Shown: positions 25,711-35,021 of the stretch, piece by piece
Position numbering within the stretch: the stretch's first letter is position 1
Layout of the letters: every line of letters begins with the position of its first letter
Assembly: GCA_964631235.1 (NCBI GenBank)
Contig: CAZVZX010000004.1
Location: forward strand, 62,001 to 126,000
Reading direction: 5' to 3'
Source of the DNA: JARKPK01 sp964631235
GTDB taxonomy: Bacteria; Planctomycetota; Planctomycetia; Pirellulales; Thermoguttaceae
Length of the DNA: 64,000 bases
Notes under the pieces: generated by a model
Database searches by the model: none
The model's input: the letters and a program-made list of their open reading frames with translations, nothing else
What the model was told of the DNA's origin: nothing
Position numbers and translations under genes: made by a program

Positions 25711-25899
25711 ATGTCGAATCGCCCGCTGTTTCTTATCGCTCTGTTGACCGCGTTGTTGACGGGTTGCGGACCGTCGATCGACACGGAAGACTTGGGAACA
25801 ATCGTTTTTGAAGTGCCGCAGGTGGAGGGAGCCGATCAGCCCTACGAGCTGCCGCCGGAAGCTGGTCCGCTACCGCCGGACCCGGAATTGCGCGACTGA
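25711..25899 (+). CDS. Small lipoprotein of unknown function
   Basis: 62 residues: MSNRPLFLIALLTALLTGCG is a complete lipoprotein signal with lipobox LLTGC. An acidic, Pro-rich mature part of 44 residues with no other Cys follows, ending PPDPELRD. The ATG at 25711 is the natural start of the signal peptide. The pattern of tiny lipoproteins with a Pro-rich tail is common in planctomycetes. A probable terminator lies after the stop. Confidence 0.75.
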   Translation: MSNRPLFLIALLTALLTGCGPSIDTEDLGTIVFEVPQVEGADQPYELPPEAGPLPPDPELRD

Positions 25900-25917
25900 C
25901 GACGCCGAACGACTGCG

Positions 25918-25977
25918 GCAGTAAGGCCGGCCCGTGCTCAACACCGGCACGCGGGGCGAGGCTGCTTTTTTTGGAGG
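25918..25977 (+). terminator. Probable intrinsic terminator after the small lipoprotein gene
   Basis: GCCCGTGC and GCACGCGGGGC form an imperfect stem, enclosed by GCAG and CTGC, followed by a run of seven T. It lies upstream of the Nramp gene and would isolate it from upstream transcription. Confidence 0.45.
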
Positions 25978-26037
25978 CCGTTCGATTTCGGCCATTCGAA
26001 ATCCGTCACATTTCAACAGTCCGAGGGAGATTCTTCG

Positions 26038-27489
26038 ATGGCCGAGACCAAAGGCCTGCCGATGACGCAAACCCGCGATCCCGAAGCGATCGCGCGCGAG
26101 ATTGCCGAGCTTAAGGCGTTGGAAGGTCTTCCGCTTCCGGCGAAGACGCTGGGCTATCTGAAGCGAACCGGGCCCGGTTTGCTGCAAAGCGCGATGACGC
26201 TGGGGGCCGGCAGCGCCGTGGCCTCGGTGGTCGCCGGGGCGTCGTTCGGCTACCAGCTCTTGTGGGTGCAGCCGGTGGCCATGCTGTTGGGCATCTTCAT
26301 GCTGGGCGCCCTCGGCAATGTGGTGTTGACCAGGGGCGAGCGACCGTACTACTCCTTCGGCCGGCAGATCCATCCGATTGTCCCGTTGCTTTGGGCGATT
26401 GCCACGATCGCCTCGTCGGTGATCTGGCATTTCCCCCAGTACGGTTTGGCCGCCGGCGCGGCACGCGACCTCGCCGAAATGGCCGGATTAGTCGTCACTC
26501 AGACGGCGGCCGACGGAACCACCGGGATGACGACGATCGGCTATGTGGTCAGTTTCGGAATCGGGTTCCTCATCCTCGGATTGAACATCTTCACCACCTG
26601 GAACTACGGCGGGCGAACGCGCGGCACGAAAGTCTACGAATGGTTCCTCCGCTGCACGATCGCGGCTGTGATCGTCGCCTTCGCCCTCGTGGTCATTTTC
26701 ACCGGGATCAAATGGTCGGAGTTCTTCCGCGGGCTGTTCGGTTTCTATTTGCCCAAAGATCAAAAGGGAATTGAAACGGTCCTCGGCGCCATCGGTGCGG
26801 CTGTTGGAATCAACATGACCTTCCTCTACGGCTACTCTCTGTTGGCCAAGGGCTGGGGCGAACATCACAAAACTCTTTCCCGATGGGATTTGGTGATGTC
26901 GATGTTCTTGCCCTTTGTGATCGCCACCTCGTTGATCATCATCGCCATGGCCAACACGGTGTACGATCCCTCGCTCGGCAATACGGTGCGCGACAACCTC
27001 AAGCCGCTCGATGCCGCCAAAGCGCTCGTGCCGGTGATGGGCGACAACTTCGGCCGCATCGTCTTCGACCTGGGCTTCATTGCCATGACGTGCGGAGCCG
27101 TCAGCGCGCACATGGTCGTTTGCGGATTTACGATGTGCGAGCTTCTCGGCCTCGAATACACCGTTTGGCGTTACCGAATCTTCACCCTCACTCCGTCCAT
27201 CGGTTTGCTCGGCGTCGTCACTACCACACCGCTTTGGCTGCCGGTTGCCGCCTCGGCCATCGCCTTTACGATGCTGCCCATTGCGTACATCACATTCTTG
27301 GTGATGAACAATAAGCGCAGCTATTTGGGCGACGCTGTCGGCCGCGGCTGGAAGCGTGCGCTGGTGAATGTCATTCTCGCCGTGGCCGTGGTAATGTCGG
27401 TCGTCGGGGCCGCGATTCAAATCAACAACCGAGTTGTCGAGCCGATCCGCAAATGGCTCTCGCCCCCCGCGGCCGTCGCCCCAAAATAG
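26038..27489 (+). CDS. Divergent Nramp-family transporter
   Basis: 483 residues with about eleven membrane helices. The N-terminal helix opens RTGPGLLQSAMTLGAGSAVA, which matches the Nramp GPGLL start, but the DPGN metal-binding motif of helix 1 is missing (TLGAGS in its place). The helix 6 region lacks the usual MPHN motif. The rest (for example FDLGFIAMTCGAVSAHMVVC and YITFLVMNNKRSYLGDAVGR) is similar to planctomycete Nramp-like proteins. GAGGGAG lies about eight bases before the ATG, a good ribosome binding site. Substrate cannot be taken as Mn or Fe given the missing ligands. It is a separate unit 2.4 kb from the metal ABC operon. Confidence 0.85.
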   Translation: MAETKGLPMTQTRDPEAIAREIAELKALEGLPLPAKTLGYLKRTGPGLLQSAMTLGAGSAVASVVAGASFGYQLLWVQPVAMLLGIFMLGALGNVVLTRGERPYYSFGRQIHPIVPLLWAIATIASSVIWHFPQYGLAAGAARDLAEMAGLVVTQTAADGTTGMTTIGYVVSFGIGFLILGLNIFTTWNYGGRTRGTKVYEWFLRCTIAAVIVAFALVVIFTGIKWSEFFRGLFGFYLPKDQKGIETVLGAIGAAVGINMTFLYGYSLLAKGWGEHHKTLSRWDLVMSMFLPFVIATSLIIIAMANTVYDPSLGNTVRDNLKPLDAAKALVPVMGDNFGRIVFDLGFIAMTCGAVSAHMVVCGFTMCELLGLEYTVWRYRIFTLTPSIGLLGVVTTTPLWLPVAASAIAFTMLPIAYITFLVMNNKRSYLGDAVGRGWKRALVNVILAVAVVMSVVGAAIQINNRVVEPIRKWLSPPAAVAPK

Positions 27490-27811
27490 AGCCGATCGCG
27501 TTCCTCAACGGAGGCCGCACACGAGCACGCCGCGCACATATTTCAGGTTCCGTGCCTTCGACCGACAACAACCGCGATCGCCCGAGAAAAGCGCATAAAA
27601 CGGCAGCGGGCCAACAGAGGACCAACGTGCGATCGTCCGTTTGTGCGGCCGATCGCGCAATAGCGAGGAGCCATTGAACAGCTTGTCGGGCGCAGGGCAG
27701 AGGGGGCGACACAACACCGTTGATCGACCGCGTGCCCGCAGGCCGCGGGCAGTCGCCGCAGTGCTGCGAAATCGCAACGAACGCCGACAACGAAGACGCG
27801 GCAGCCGACGA
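27490..27811. other. Gene-free stretch between convergent Nramp and fabG genes
   Basis: Nothing certain is seen. A degenerate stretch at about 27590-27690 (GCATAAAACGGCAGCGGGCC) may be a worn R repeat. There is no acpP here. Confidence 0.4.
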
Positions 27812-28582
27812 TCAGACCGTCAACCCGCCGTCCACCGTCAATACATGGCCGGTAATGAACTCAGCCGCGGGACTGGCCAAAAAGAGGACGGCATCGGCGA
27901 CATCTTGGGGTTGCCCCATGCGGCCCAGCGGAATCTCTTTGCGAATCAGTTCCAATGTCTCCTCGCCCAGCTTGGCGGTCATGTCGGTAGCGATGAACCC
28001 GGGGGCGACGGCATTGACCGTCACCCCGCGCGAGGCCAACTCTCGAGCGGCGGTCCGTGTCAAGCCGATTACCCCGGCCTTCGACGCCGAGTAGTTCGCC
28101 TGCCCCGGATTGCCCATCAGCCCCGAAACGCTGGCGATGTTGATGATGCGGCCGCGGGAGCTTTTCATGATCGGCCGCGCCGCCGCCCGCGTGAACAAGA
28201 ACGTTCCCTTGAGATTGATGTTCAACACTGCGTCCCACTGATCGTCTTTCATACGAATCAATAGGCCGTCGCGCGTGATCCCCGCGTTGTTGACCAGGAT
28301 GTCGAGTTGTCCGAAATGCTTGACCACTTCATCCACGACCTGCGACACCCGTTCGCTGTCGGTAACGTCGCATGCCCAGGGATGTGCTTCAGCGCCCATC
28401 GCACCGATGGCGGCAATCGTGTCGCTCAACAGCTCGGTGTTGATGTCGATGCAGGCCAAGCGGGCTCCGCAGCGCGCCAACGCCTCGGCGATGGTGCGGC
28501 CCAATCCGCGGGCAGCCCCGGTTACCAGCGCAACTTGTCCCGACAAATCGACACTTAATCGCGGCTTCGTCAATTCCGACAT
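27812..28582 (-). CDS. fabG: 3-oxoacyl-[acyl-carrier-protein] reductase
   Basis: 256 residues of the short-chain dehydrogenase family. NADPH site VALVTGAARGLGRTIAEAL, DILVNNAGITRDGLLIRMKD, catalytic Ser in INIASVSGLMGNPGQANYSA with Tyr and Lys in YSASKAG, and the FabG-type end PAAEFITGHVLTVDGGLTV. It reduces 3-oxoacyl-ACP in the fatty acid elongation cycle. The ATG at 28582 is preferred over the one at 28594, because GGGAG directly abuts the latter and leaves no spacing. It follows fabD by about 190 bp. The usual next gene, acpP, is absent. Confidence 0.95.
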   Translation of the reverse strand: MSELTKPRLSVDLSGQVALVTGAARGLGRTIAEALARCGARLACIDINTELLSDTIAAIGAMGAEAHPWACDVTDSERVSQVVDEVVKHFGQLDILVNNAGITRDGLLIRMKDDQWDAVLNINLKGTFLFTRAAARPIMKSSRGRIINIASVSGLMGNPGQANYSASKAGVIGLTRTAARELASRGVTVNAVAPGFIATDMTAKLGEETLELIRKEIPLGRMGQPQDVADAVLFLASPAAEFITGHVLTVDGGLTV

Positions 28583-28768
28583 CGTTGAATCCATCTCCCG
28601 ATAATTCTTGATTGCGGCAGGGCGAGACTCCCCATCTCCATCCGCTGCACCGCGCTAATCACTCTCGGCGACAAGGCCGAACAGAACCTCCTGCTCCCCG
28701 GTGCCGACAATCTCCGCCGGCAATCTTCACCGGCAATCCCAGCCGACAAAATCGCCGGCCGGCACGCA

Positions 28769-29677
28769 CTATACCGGAACGGAGTGACACGGCAGCTTGC
28801 GGTCGATGCGCCGCAGCAGTCCCAAAAGGACTCGCCCCGGCCCAACTTCGTAAAAATGATCGAACCCGTGCGCAATCAAATAACGCATCGAGTCCTCCCA
28901 AAGCACCGGCGAAATCACTTGGCGAATCAGCAAACGGCGAATCTCTTCGGGGTCGTCGTGCGGCTGAGCATCGACATTGGAAATCACCGGAATTCGCGGC
29001 CGTTGAAGCTCAACTTTCGCCAAAGCGGCCGCCAGTTCTTCATCGGCCGGTCGCATGATCTGCGTATGGAACGCGCCGGCCACCGCCAAGGGAATGGCCT
29101 TCATCGCCCCCATTTTCGGCGCCAATTCGGCCGCACGCTCGCACGCCCCGACCGCGCCCGACACGACGACATTACCCGGACAAAGCAGATTGGCGATCTC
29201 CAAAATCTCGTCGCCGCGGGCCTCTCGGCAGAGCTTTTCCACCTCGCTCCGTTCCAGCCCCAAAATGCTCACCATGCCGCCGGCCGTCGCATCAGCCGCT
29301 TTTTGCATCGCGATGCCGCGCTGCTGAACCACGCGCAGCCCGTCCTCGAAACTCAGCACCCCGGCGAAAACCAGGGCGGTGTACTCGCCCAAGCTCAGAC
29401 CGGCCACTGCTTCGCACGAAAGCACGACGTCGGGCGACTCCGCCCGCAACGATTCGACCGCCGCCAAACTCGTGACAAACAACGCCGGCTGGCTGTAGAT
29501 CGTCGAGTCGAGGTCTTCGGCCGGTCCCTCCAAACAGAGTTTCGCCAAATCGTATCCGAGAATCTCACTGGCGCGATCATACATCGCCCGGGCCGACGGG
29601 AAATTCTCCACAAGCCGCCGCCCCATGCCGACTGTTTGTGCCCCTTGCCCCGGGAAGAGGAAGCCGATTCTCGTCAC
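28769..29677 (-). CDS. fabD: Malonyl-CoA:ACP transacylase
   Basis: 302 residues. Opening FLFPGQGAQTVGMGRRLVEN, nucleophile Ser95 in VAGLSLGEYTALVFAG (GLSLG where E. coli has GHSLG), the catalytic His in AVAGAFHTQIMRPADEEL, and the C-terminal FYEVGPGRVLLGLLRRIDR. It loads malonate onto acyl carrier protein for fatty acid synthesis. The start is GTG at 29677 with AGGAG about nine bases upstream. It lies 580 bp after rpmF; plsX and fabH, which usually stand between these genes, are not present. Confidence 0.95.
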   Translation of the reverse strand: MTRIGFLFPGQGAQTVGMGRRLVENFPSARAMYDRASEILGYDLAKLCLEGPAEDLDSTIYSQPALFVTSLAAVESLRAESPDVVLSCEAVAGLSLGEYTALVFAGVLSFEDGLRVVQQRGIAMQKAADATAGGMVSILGLERSEVEKLCREARGDEILEIANLLCPGNVVVSGAVGACERAAELAPKMGAMKAIPLAVAGAFHTQIMRPADEELAAALAKVELQRPRIPVISNVDAQPHDDPEEIRRLLIRQVISPVLWEDSMRYLIAHGFDHFYEVGPGRVLLGLLRRIDRKLPCHSVPV

Positions 29678-30257
29678 GTCGGAATACTCCTGAATTCAGT
29701 ACGATGCCGTCTCGGGTTCCCAAAAGCATCTTCCGCGTCAAACCGCCGGCTAAACGCCGCAAACTGCCCGTCGACAGTGTCGGCTCTTAGTTCGGCCGAC
29801 CGCGTCTTCGCTGGAGATTTCGATGCGAGCATCCCCCTCGCTTTGTTTCGTTTCCACAGATGGCAACCGCACCCAGCCGGCCCCCAAAAGCCGAGCCGCT
29901 CCTGCCTCCTATTCGCGAAAAGCGCACACGCCCAACGCGAACGTCCCCCGTCGACGCGCCAAAACGCCTCGCGTTTCAGATGGTGTCCGCCTCACGGCCG
30001 AACGAGCATCTTAGGGGCACCGCCAACACAGCGCAACGGCCAAGCGGTTTCGCAGGCCGGCACAACGCCCCGATTCTCCGCCGAAATGATGGCCAGCAGG
30101 CCGCACCGCCCTCTGCCGTCAGCGCCGCGAGACGCCAACGAACGCAGAAATCCGACCGGCCGTCCTGCGAGGCAACCGTGCCCCAACGGCACGCCTTAGC
30201 CAAGTTGGCACCCACGCGGCCCAGCCGTCGCTTGCCGGCGAATTCAAGCCAAAGCGA
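29678..30257. other. Gene-free 580-bp stretch between rpmF and fabD
   Basis: No gene is seen, and no trace of PlsX or FabH motifs in any frame. Only short non-family frames are present. Confidence 0.45.
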
Positions 30258-30464
30258 CTAGAGCTTCTTCTTGCCCTTCGACTTTTTCTCTTTCGGTGCA
30301 ACCACGTTCTGCGAGTTGTAATAACCGCATTTCGGACAGACTGCATGCGAAAGGGCGGGACTGCTGCACTCGGGGCACGTAACGACGGCCTTCGGCTCTT
30401 TATGGTCGTGCGCGCGGCGCTGACCGGTTTTAGAATTGCTTTGTCTTCTCTTCGGGACAGCCAT
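30258..30464 (-). CDS. rpmF: 50S ribosomal protein L32
   Basis: 68 residues. It opens MAVPKRRQSNSKTGQRRAHD, the universal L32 start. Four Cys in two CxxC pairs (VTCPECSSPALSHAVCPKCG) make the zinc-ribbon, so this is the zinc-containing C+ form. The Lys-rich tail KEKKSKGKKKL is longer than usual. An ATG two codons upstream is also in frame, but MAVPKRR is the family start and GTGGAG stands well placed before it. It heads the fab gene group, as in many bacteria. Confidence 0.97.
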   Translation of the reverse strand: MAVPKRRQSNSKTGQRRAHDHKEPKAVVTCPECSSPALSHAVCPKCGYYNSQNVVAPKEKKSKGKKKL

Positions 30465-30847
30465 GGTCAAACTCCACTTCGACGTCCTGCCCTAAATTGT
30501 CCGCACTATCGGCAACACGGCCGCCAGCCGTGCGAACAGGCCGATCGCCGACGACACACGATCGGCCCGCTTCAGTTCACTTGCGGTCTGTTCCGTGCTC
30601 TTTGGCTCGGTGCAAGCCGAAATTAACTGTCCCGGCAGGAACAATTAGCTAATTCTCGACCGCGCAATGTACTACGAAACGTCCCGCCAGGCGCACAAAC
30701 CGCACGATTCTCAACGAAACGAAGCAGTTTAGGCCAGATTGCCGACGGTGTCAACTACCAGCCCCACCCGATGTTGCGACCGTTGCGGCGCGTTGCGACA
30801 TTGCCGCCGATTCCACCGACTGATGGAACCGTCTTGCCGCAACGCCG
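30465..30847. other. Gene-free stretch between rpmF and the sulfatase gene
   Basis: No gene or clear site is seen in these 383 bp. Confidence 0.4.
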
Positions 30848-32278
30848 TCACGTTTTCGGTTTCGCAGCCGGGTCGGGCAGGGCCCGCTCTGTCTCGAGCC
30901 CGCGATCGCCACATTTCTTCATCCACTCGTCCAATGCCGTCCTCAATATGTTCAACTGTTCGGCACATTGCGGGTCTTCGGCCAGGTTGCGCAGTTCCCA
31001 AGGATCGTTGGCCACATCGTACAACTCCTCGGCCGGACGAGTGCGATACCGTGCGACCACGGCCGCCGCTGAAGCGTCGTTTTCGGCCTTGCGCAGCCAC
31101 GAATCGAAGTACGACCGCCCGTCCGTTCCCTCATTCCCGCGATCGATATGCGTTGAATGGACCGCCCCAGGATCAAGATTGCGAATGTACTTCCAGCGAG
31201 CGGTGCGAACCGCCCGAATCGGATAGCGGTTCATCCGGCCGTCGCCGCTGTGGGTCAGAAAAACCATCTCGCGGTGTTTGTCTTTTCGACCGAGCAGCAC
31301 CGGCAGGAACGACGATCCGCTTATGTCGCCCGGCGGCGTCCCGCCACAAGCATCGACCAGCGTGGGCAACAGGTCGATCCAACTGACCATTGCATCGCTC
31401 CGAGATTCGGGCCGAATGCGGCCGCGCCAAGCAATGATCAGCGGCGTTCGCACCCCGGCGTCGTAGCAGTTCCATTTGCCGAAGGGAAATTGCGAGCCGT
31501 GGTCGCTGGTGAACACGAACAGCACATCGTCGCCGAGATGCTTGATGGCCGCATCGTACACTTGTCCCAGATCCCGATCGGCCTCGGCCACTGCCGCCAA
31601 ATACCGTTCCCAAGCACGGCGCGTCTCGGGCGTATCCACTAAGTTCGGCGGCAGCCCGTCCTTCGACGCAACGCCCTGTTTCGGCCAAGGAACATGCGGC
31701 CAATTGGTGCCGACCATCAAGAAAAGAGGTTTTTGCGACTTCCGGCTCTCCAGCCAGCGGACCGCTTCGGCAACACACACATCCTCGTGGTACTTAAAGT
31801 GGCTCGCATGGTCGAATCCGTACTCAGTCACCTGCGCATAATGCGCAACTTTGCCGATGGCCACCACCTCGTAGCCGAGCTCCTGGAAGTAGGCAGGCCA
31901 CTTCTTCAGTTCCGCCCGCGGCCGGGCATGATTGAGCATCGCCCCGTTGAGAATCGGGTACAGACCCGTCAGCAGGGCGGCACGGCTCGGCGCACAACTC
32001 GGCGATGCGACAAACGCATTGCTCAGCGACATGCCGGCCTTCGCCACACGATCCATGTTCGGCGTTGCGACGCATTTTCCGCCAAACGGTGCGCAATCGG
32101 CAAAGCTCAAATCATCGGCCAAAAAGACGACGACATTCGGCCTTGCATCGGCAATCGGCTTGGCAACGGCGCTGCCTTGCGCGTCGGTGACGGCCTGCAT
32201 GTTGGCGTCGGGCCTGGCGTCGGCCGCCAAACCAAACGCCGGCGTCAACGCAATAACCAACGAAACCAACAACCGCAT
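30848..32278 (-). CDS. Secreted sulfatase
   Basis: 476 residues. Signal peptide MRLLVSLVIALTPAFGLA. Type I sulfatase motifs: NVVFLADDLSFADCAPFGG (metal-binding Asp pair, ADDLSFAD where many have DDLGYGD) and the formylglycine site SPSCAPSRAALLTG (C-x-P-S-R). The metal/substrate segment VFVFTSDHGSQFPFGKWNCY is close to the end of domain 1. It probably removes sulfate from sulfated polysaccharides or similar compounds after activation by a formylglycine-generating enzyme, which is not in the window. An ATG five codons upstream is in frame. It lies 100 bp after the glutaminase-A-like gene on the same strand and may be co-transcribed. Confidence 0.92.
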   Translation of the reverse strand: MRLLVSLVIALTPAFGLAADARPDANMQAVTDAQGSAVAKPIADARPNVVVFLADDLSFADCAPFGGKCVATPNMDRVAKAGMSLSNAFVASPSCAPSRAALLTGLYPILNGAMLNHARPRAELKKWPAYFQELGYEVVAIGKVAHYAQVTEYGFDHASHFKYHEDVCVAEAVRWLESRKSQKPLFLMVGTNWPHVPWPKQGVASKDGLPPNLVDTPETRRAWERYLAAVAEADRDLGQVYDAAIKHLGDDVLFVFTSDHGSQFPFGKWNCYDAGVRTPLIIAWRGRIRPESRSDAMVSWIDLLPTLVDACGGTPPGDISGSSFLPVLLGRKDKHREMVFLTHSGDGRMNRYPIRAVRTARWKYIRNLDPGAVHSTHIDRGNEGTDGRSYFDSWLRKAENDASAAAVVARYRTRPAEELYDVANDPWELRNLAEDPQCAEQLNILRTALDEWMKKCGDRGLETERALPDPAAKPKT

Positions 32279-32381
32279 CGTCGCGCCCTCCACGTTCGAT
32301 TCGGAAACGAAAACGACTAATCCGATCGGGCAACTTCACGACTTGCCCCCGCGGCGCAGCTCGTGTGAACCAATGCCGATT

Positions 32382-34571
32382 TCAACCCGTGGGTTGGGCC
32401 GGCTGCGTGTTTGCCGGCGAAGGCGCCCAAGGCTTCAAATGCGATTGATCGCGCCGCGACCACTTCGTCCAAACTGCCTTGTCGTAAAGCAGCCCGAGGA
32501 ACACGCCGCCGACGACGCTTCTGGCCTGAAAGCCTCGCTTGCGCGCGTTCTCGGTCCAATACCAATCGGTCATCGGCACCCGATTGGGCGTGTGATTGAG
32601 CATATCGTACACCGGACCGACCAACGCCTCGAAATCGTCCCGTTTGCCCGTCAGCGTCGCCGTCCAGAGGATCCAATCCAATTTCGTGTAGGTGGTGCGG
32701 TTGTCGAGCGGCAGGCCGAAGCGGTTTTGGACCTTTCGATAATAGGCCATCTCGCGCTGGGCCACTTCAGCCGGGAACAGGTTCAGCCCCAACAGACGAT
32801 CCCAAACCAAGTTGTATTTCTGGCTCCACGTTCCCGGCTTGTCGAACGCCAAACGGAAGTGATCGCCGTCGTCGGCCTCCTTGACCCACCGCGCCGCCAT
32901 CTGCCGCGAAAGTTGCTCGTAGTGATCGGCCGCCTTCAAATCCCCCCGCATCCGCGCCAACTTGCCGAACGCGCCGAGGGCGACAATCGCCTTGGCCGAC
33001 AGATTCACATTTCGCGCCAAGTGACCGGCGAAGTCGTCTGTACAAAGCTGATTCTCCGGGTCGTACCCCTTCTCCTCCAAGTAGGCCGCCCAGCGGGCCA
33101 ACAGCGGCCAGTACCGGCCGGCGAAGTCGGCGTTCCCTTCCAGTTGAGCCAGCGCGGCCAGCATGATGAGCATGTTGCCCGTTTCTTCCACGGGCATCTG
33201 GTTCTCTTCAGTTCGTTCTCCGCCTCCATATCGCTGACCGTTGGCCCACGGATACTGGCCCAAATCGTGCGGTGCGAACGGGAAACGCCAGCGAGGCGAC
33301 GAAGCGTAGTCCAACACCGGCACCAGCATGGCTTTGGTCAACGAGGGGCTCGTCAGCAAGATCAACGGCGATGCCGGATAGATCACATCCACCGTGCCGA
33401 TACAGCCGTTGCTGAAGTTCTCCTTGCTGAAGAAGAGCGGCTGCCCGTAAGCGTCGGCGACCAACTTGTGTGCCGCGAAACACTGCCGATAGGCCAAGGC
33501 GGCCAAGCGGGCATAGCGTTCCCCGCCGTATCGGGTAAGATCGCCCATCAATTCGGCGTCGAACTCGGGGCAGCGGCGTTTCAGATAATCGAGGTCTTCG
33601 GCGGAGATCTTCAACAGGTCGTCGGCCGTGGCGCCCTTTCGTCGCCAGTACGGCCGCAGGTTCGCGCCAAAATACTGAATGCTGTACAGGTCGTCGTACG
33701 CCAGCATGAGCCAACGGCTCAGCGGCTTGCCGTCAGCGGCTGCTCTGCCCTCGGCCAGCATGGCGGCCAGGGCCGGTCCGGCGTCGTCGGCCGCCCGCGG
33801 CATCCGCTGATCCAATTCGGGCAGCTTTTCGCCGGCGACAAACTCCGAGCGGCACACGGCCCGATCCGCCACCGATACCTGCGACTGCGGCGCGGCAAGA
33901 TAGAAGTAGCCCCAATCGATCCGCAGATCGTCGCCGCGTTTTCCCAAGACGGCCTGCTCGCGCGAACCAACGCGGGCAATCGACAATCCGTGGGCCTTCT
34001 CCACGGCCCATTCCACCTGTTGTCGCGGCTGATCGACGGCAATTTCCGCGCCTGCATCGAAATACACCCGGACGCGATGAGGCTTCCCGTCGCTTGCCCT
34101 GATATTCCAGATGAGGTAGGTCACCGGCCGCGAAACAAAGTCGAGGCTCTCCGGCAGAGTCGCCGTGAGAAATACCAATTCAACATCGACCCCTGCGCCG
34201 CGAAAGCCGTAGATCGTGCGCGTCGGCAACACTTCGAGGCGCGTTTGCTCCAACGCAGGCACATCCGACGGCTGATCGCCCATCATGCGATACGGCTTGC
34301 CATCGACGCGAATCAAGCAGGTGAGCGGATGGACTTTGCCCGTCCAATGCCGCGTGGCGTCGTCCGTTAGCCGATCGGCCATCGACCAAATGCTGAAATA
34401 GGGATCGCAGGCCACCAACGGCGACCCCGGCGGGGTCAAACCGCCGTCGGTGCGAACCGTCCGCGGCGGCGGCTCGCTCTTCGGCTTTCCTTCTCCGCCT
34501 TCAGTCGCCCCGACTTGTGCCCAAAAAAGCAATGCCGACATCAATCCGACGAACAAACGATCCCAGGCCAT
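32382..34571 (-). CDS. Secreted glutaminase-A-like protein (DUF5127/DUF4965/DUF1793 type)
   Basis: 729 residues. Signal peptide MAWDRLFVGLMSALLFWAQV. The body reads as the GtaA architecture: an N-terminal beta domain (TPPGSPLVACDPYFSIWSMA, DDATRHWTGKVHPLTCLIRV), then a helical (alpha/alpha) catalytic-like domain with ENFSNGCIGTVDVIYPASPL, RWRFPFAPHDLGQYPWANGQ, QLCTDDFAGHLARNVNLSAK and TYTKLDWILWTATLTG. In fungi this family includes glutaminase A; in planctomycetes many members probably act on glycans, so the substrate is uncertain. ATG at 34571 is chosen because GGGAG lies seven bases before it. It heads a pair with the sulfatase gene. Confidence 0.88.
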   Translation of the reverse strand: MAWDRLFVGLMSALLFWAQVGATEGGEGKPKSEPPPRTVRTDGGLTPPGSPLVACDPYFSIWSMADRLTDDATRHWTGKVHPLTCLIRVDGKPYRMMGDQPSDVPALEQTRLEVLPTRTIYGFRGAGVDVELVFLTATLPESLDFVSRPVTYLIWNIRASDGKPHRVRVYFDAGAEIAVDQPRQQVEWAVEKAHGLSIARVGSREQAVLGKRGDDLRIDWGYFYLAAPQSQVSVADRAVCRSEFVAGEKLPELDQRMPRAADDAGPALAAMLAEGRAAADGKPLSRWLMLAYDDLYSIQYFGANLRPYWRRKGATADDLLKISAEDLDYLKRRCPEFDAELMGDLTRYGGERYARLAALAYRQCFAAHKLVADAYGQPLFFSKENFSNGCIGTVDVIYPASPLILLTSPSLTKAMLVPVLDYASSPRWRFPFAPHDLGQYPWANGQRYGGGERTEENQMPVEETGNMLIMLAALAQLEGNADFAGRYWPLLARWAAYLEEKGYDPENQLCTDDFAGHLARNVNLSAKAIVALGAFGKLARMRGDLKAADHYEQLSRQMAARWVKEADDGDHFRLAFDKPGTWSQKYNLVWDRLLGLNLFPAEVAQREMAYYRKVQNRFGLPLDNRTTYTKLDWILWTATLTGKRDDFEALVGPVYDMLNHTPNRVPMTDWYWTENARKRGFQARSVVGGVFLGLLYDKAVWTKWSRRDQSHLKPWAPSPANTQPAQPTG

Positions 34572-35021
34572 CGATTCTCTCCCAATTCCCGTTGGTCCCA
34601 AATCACCGATTGACGCGAGATCCACGCTCGGTGGATGCAAACAACAGCCAACTTGCGACGACAACCTCGGACATCGATGTCGCGATGTCTCGCGGGCACC
34701 ACGCCTCTTTCTGACTGTTCGCACTAGCCGTTATCTTCCGCGCAATGCCGTCCGGACAAGCCGCGAACCACGGTGCCAACTAGTCTCGCGCAATAGCCCA
34801 AGCGGCCACCTGCGCGGCGAAGTGGCCGATTGCGTGCGGTCGTCGTTTGAGCCGCCTTCCAGTTCTCGCGGGTTGATTCAGTTATACGGCTTGATCGCGT
34901 CGAATGAAAGGCGCGGCACAAAGCGGCGGCTTAACGAACACGGGATGATAAGGGCAATCCGCCACGGCCGGCAGCGGACCGGTGTTCGCCCCTGCTTCCC
35001 GAACACCGATGCGATTTCCGC
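34572..35021. other. Gene-free stretch holding one R repeat
   Basis: No gene is seen in these 450 bp. An R copy lies at 34773-34882, between co-directional genes. Confidence 0.5.
34773..34882 (-). repeat. R-family dispersed repeat, reverse copy
   Basis: Contains CGCGCAATAGCCCAAGCGGC, CACCTGCGCGGCGAAGTGGC, then GTTTGAGCCGCCTTCCAGTT and CTCGCGGGTTGATT. The left end has lost the clean GTTCCACA of other copies. Confidence 0.65.

Noticed and set aside
27590..27690. Possible R repeat between the Nramp and fabG genes
   Set aside because: Only short stretches match and the ends are not recognisable, so I did not list it as a copy.
27490..27811. Possible acpP after fabG
   Set aside because: No frame contains the DSL phosphopantetheine motif or the acidic composition of acyl carrier protein.
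31932..34370. Long plus-strand open frame (812 codons) opposite the glutaminase-A-like gene
   Set aside because: It is antisense to a clear enzyme gene, is rich in Arg/Gln/His, and has no family motif. Long antisense frames are expected at this GC content.
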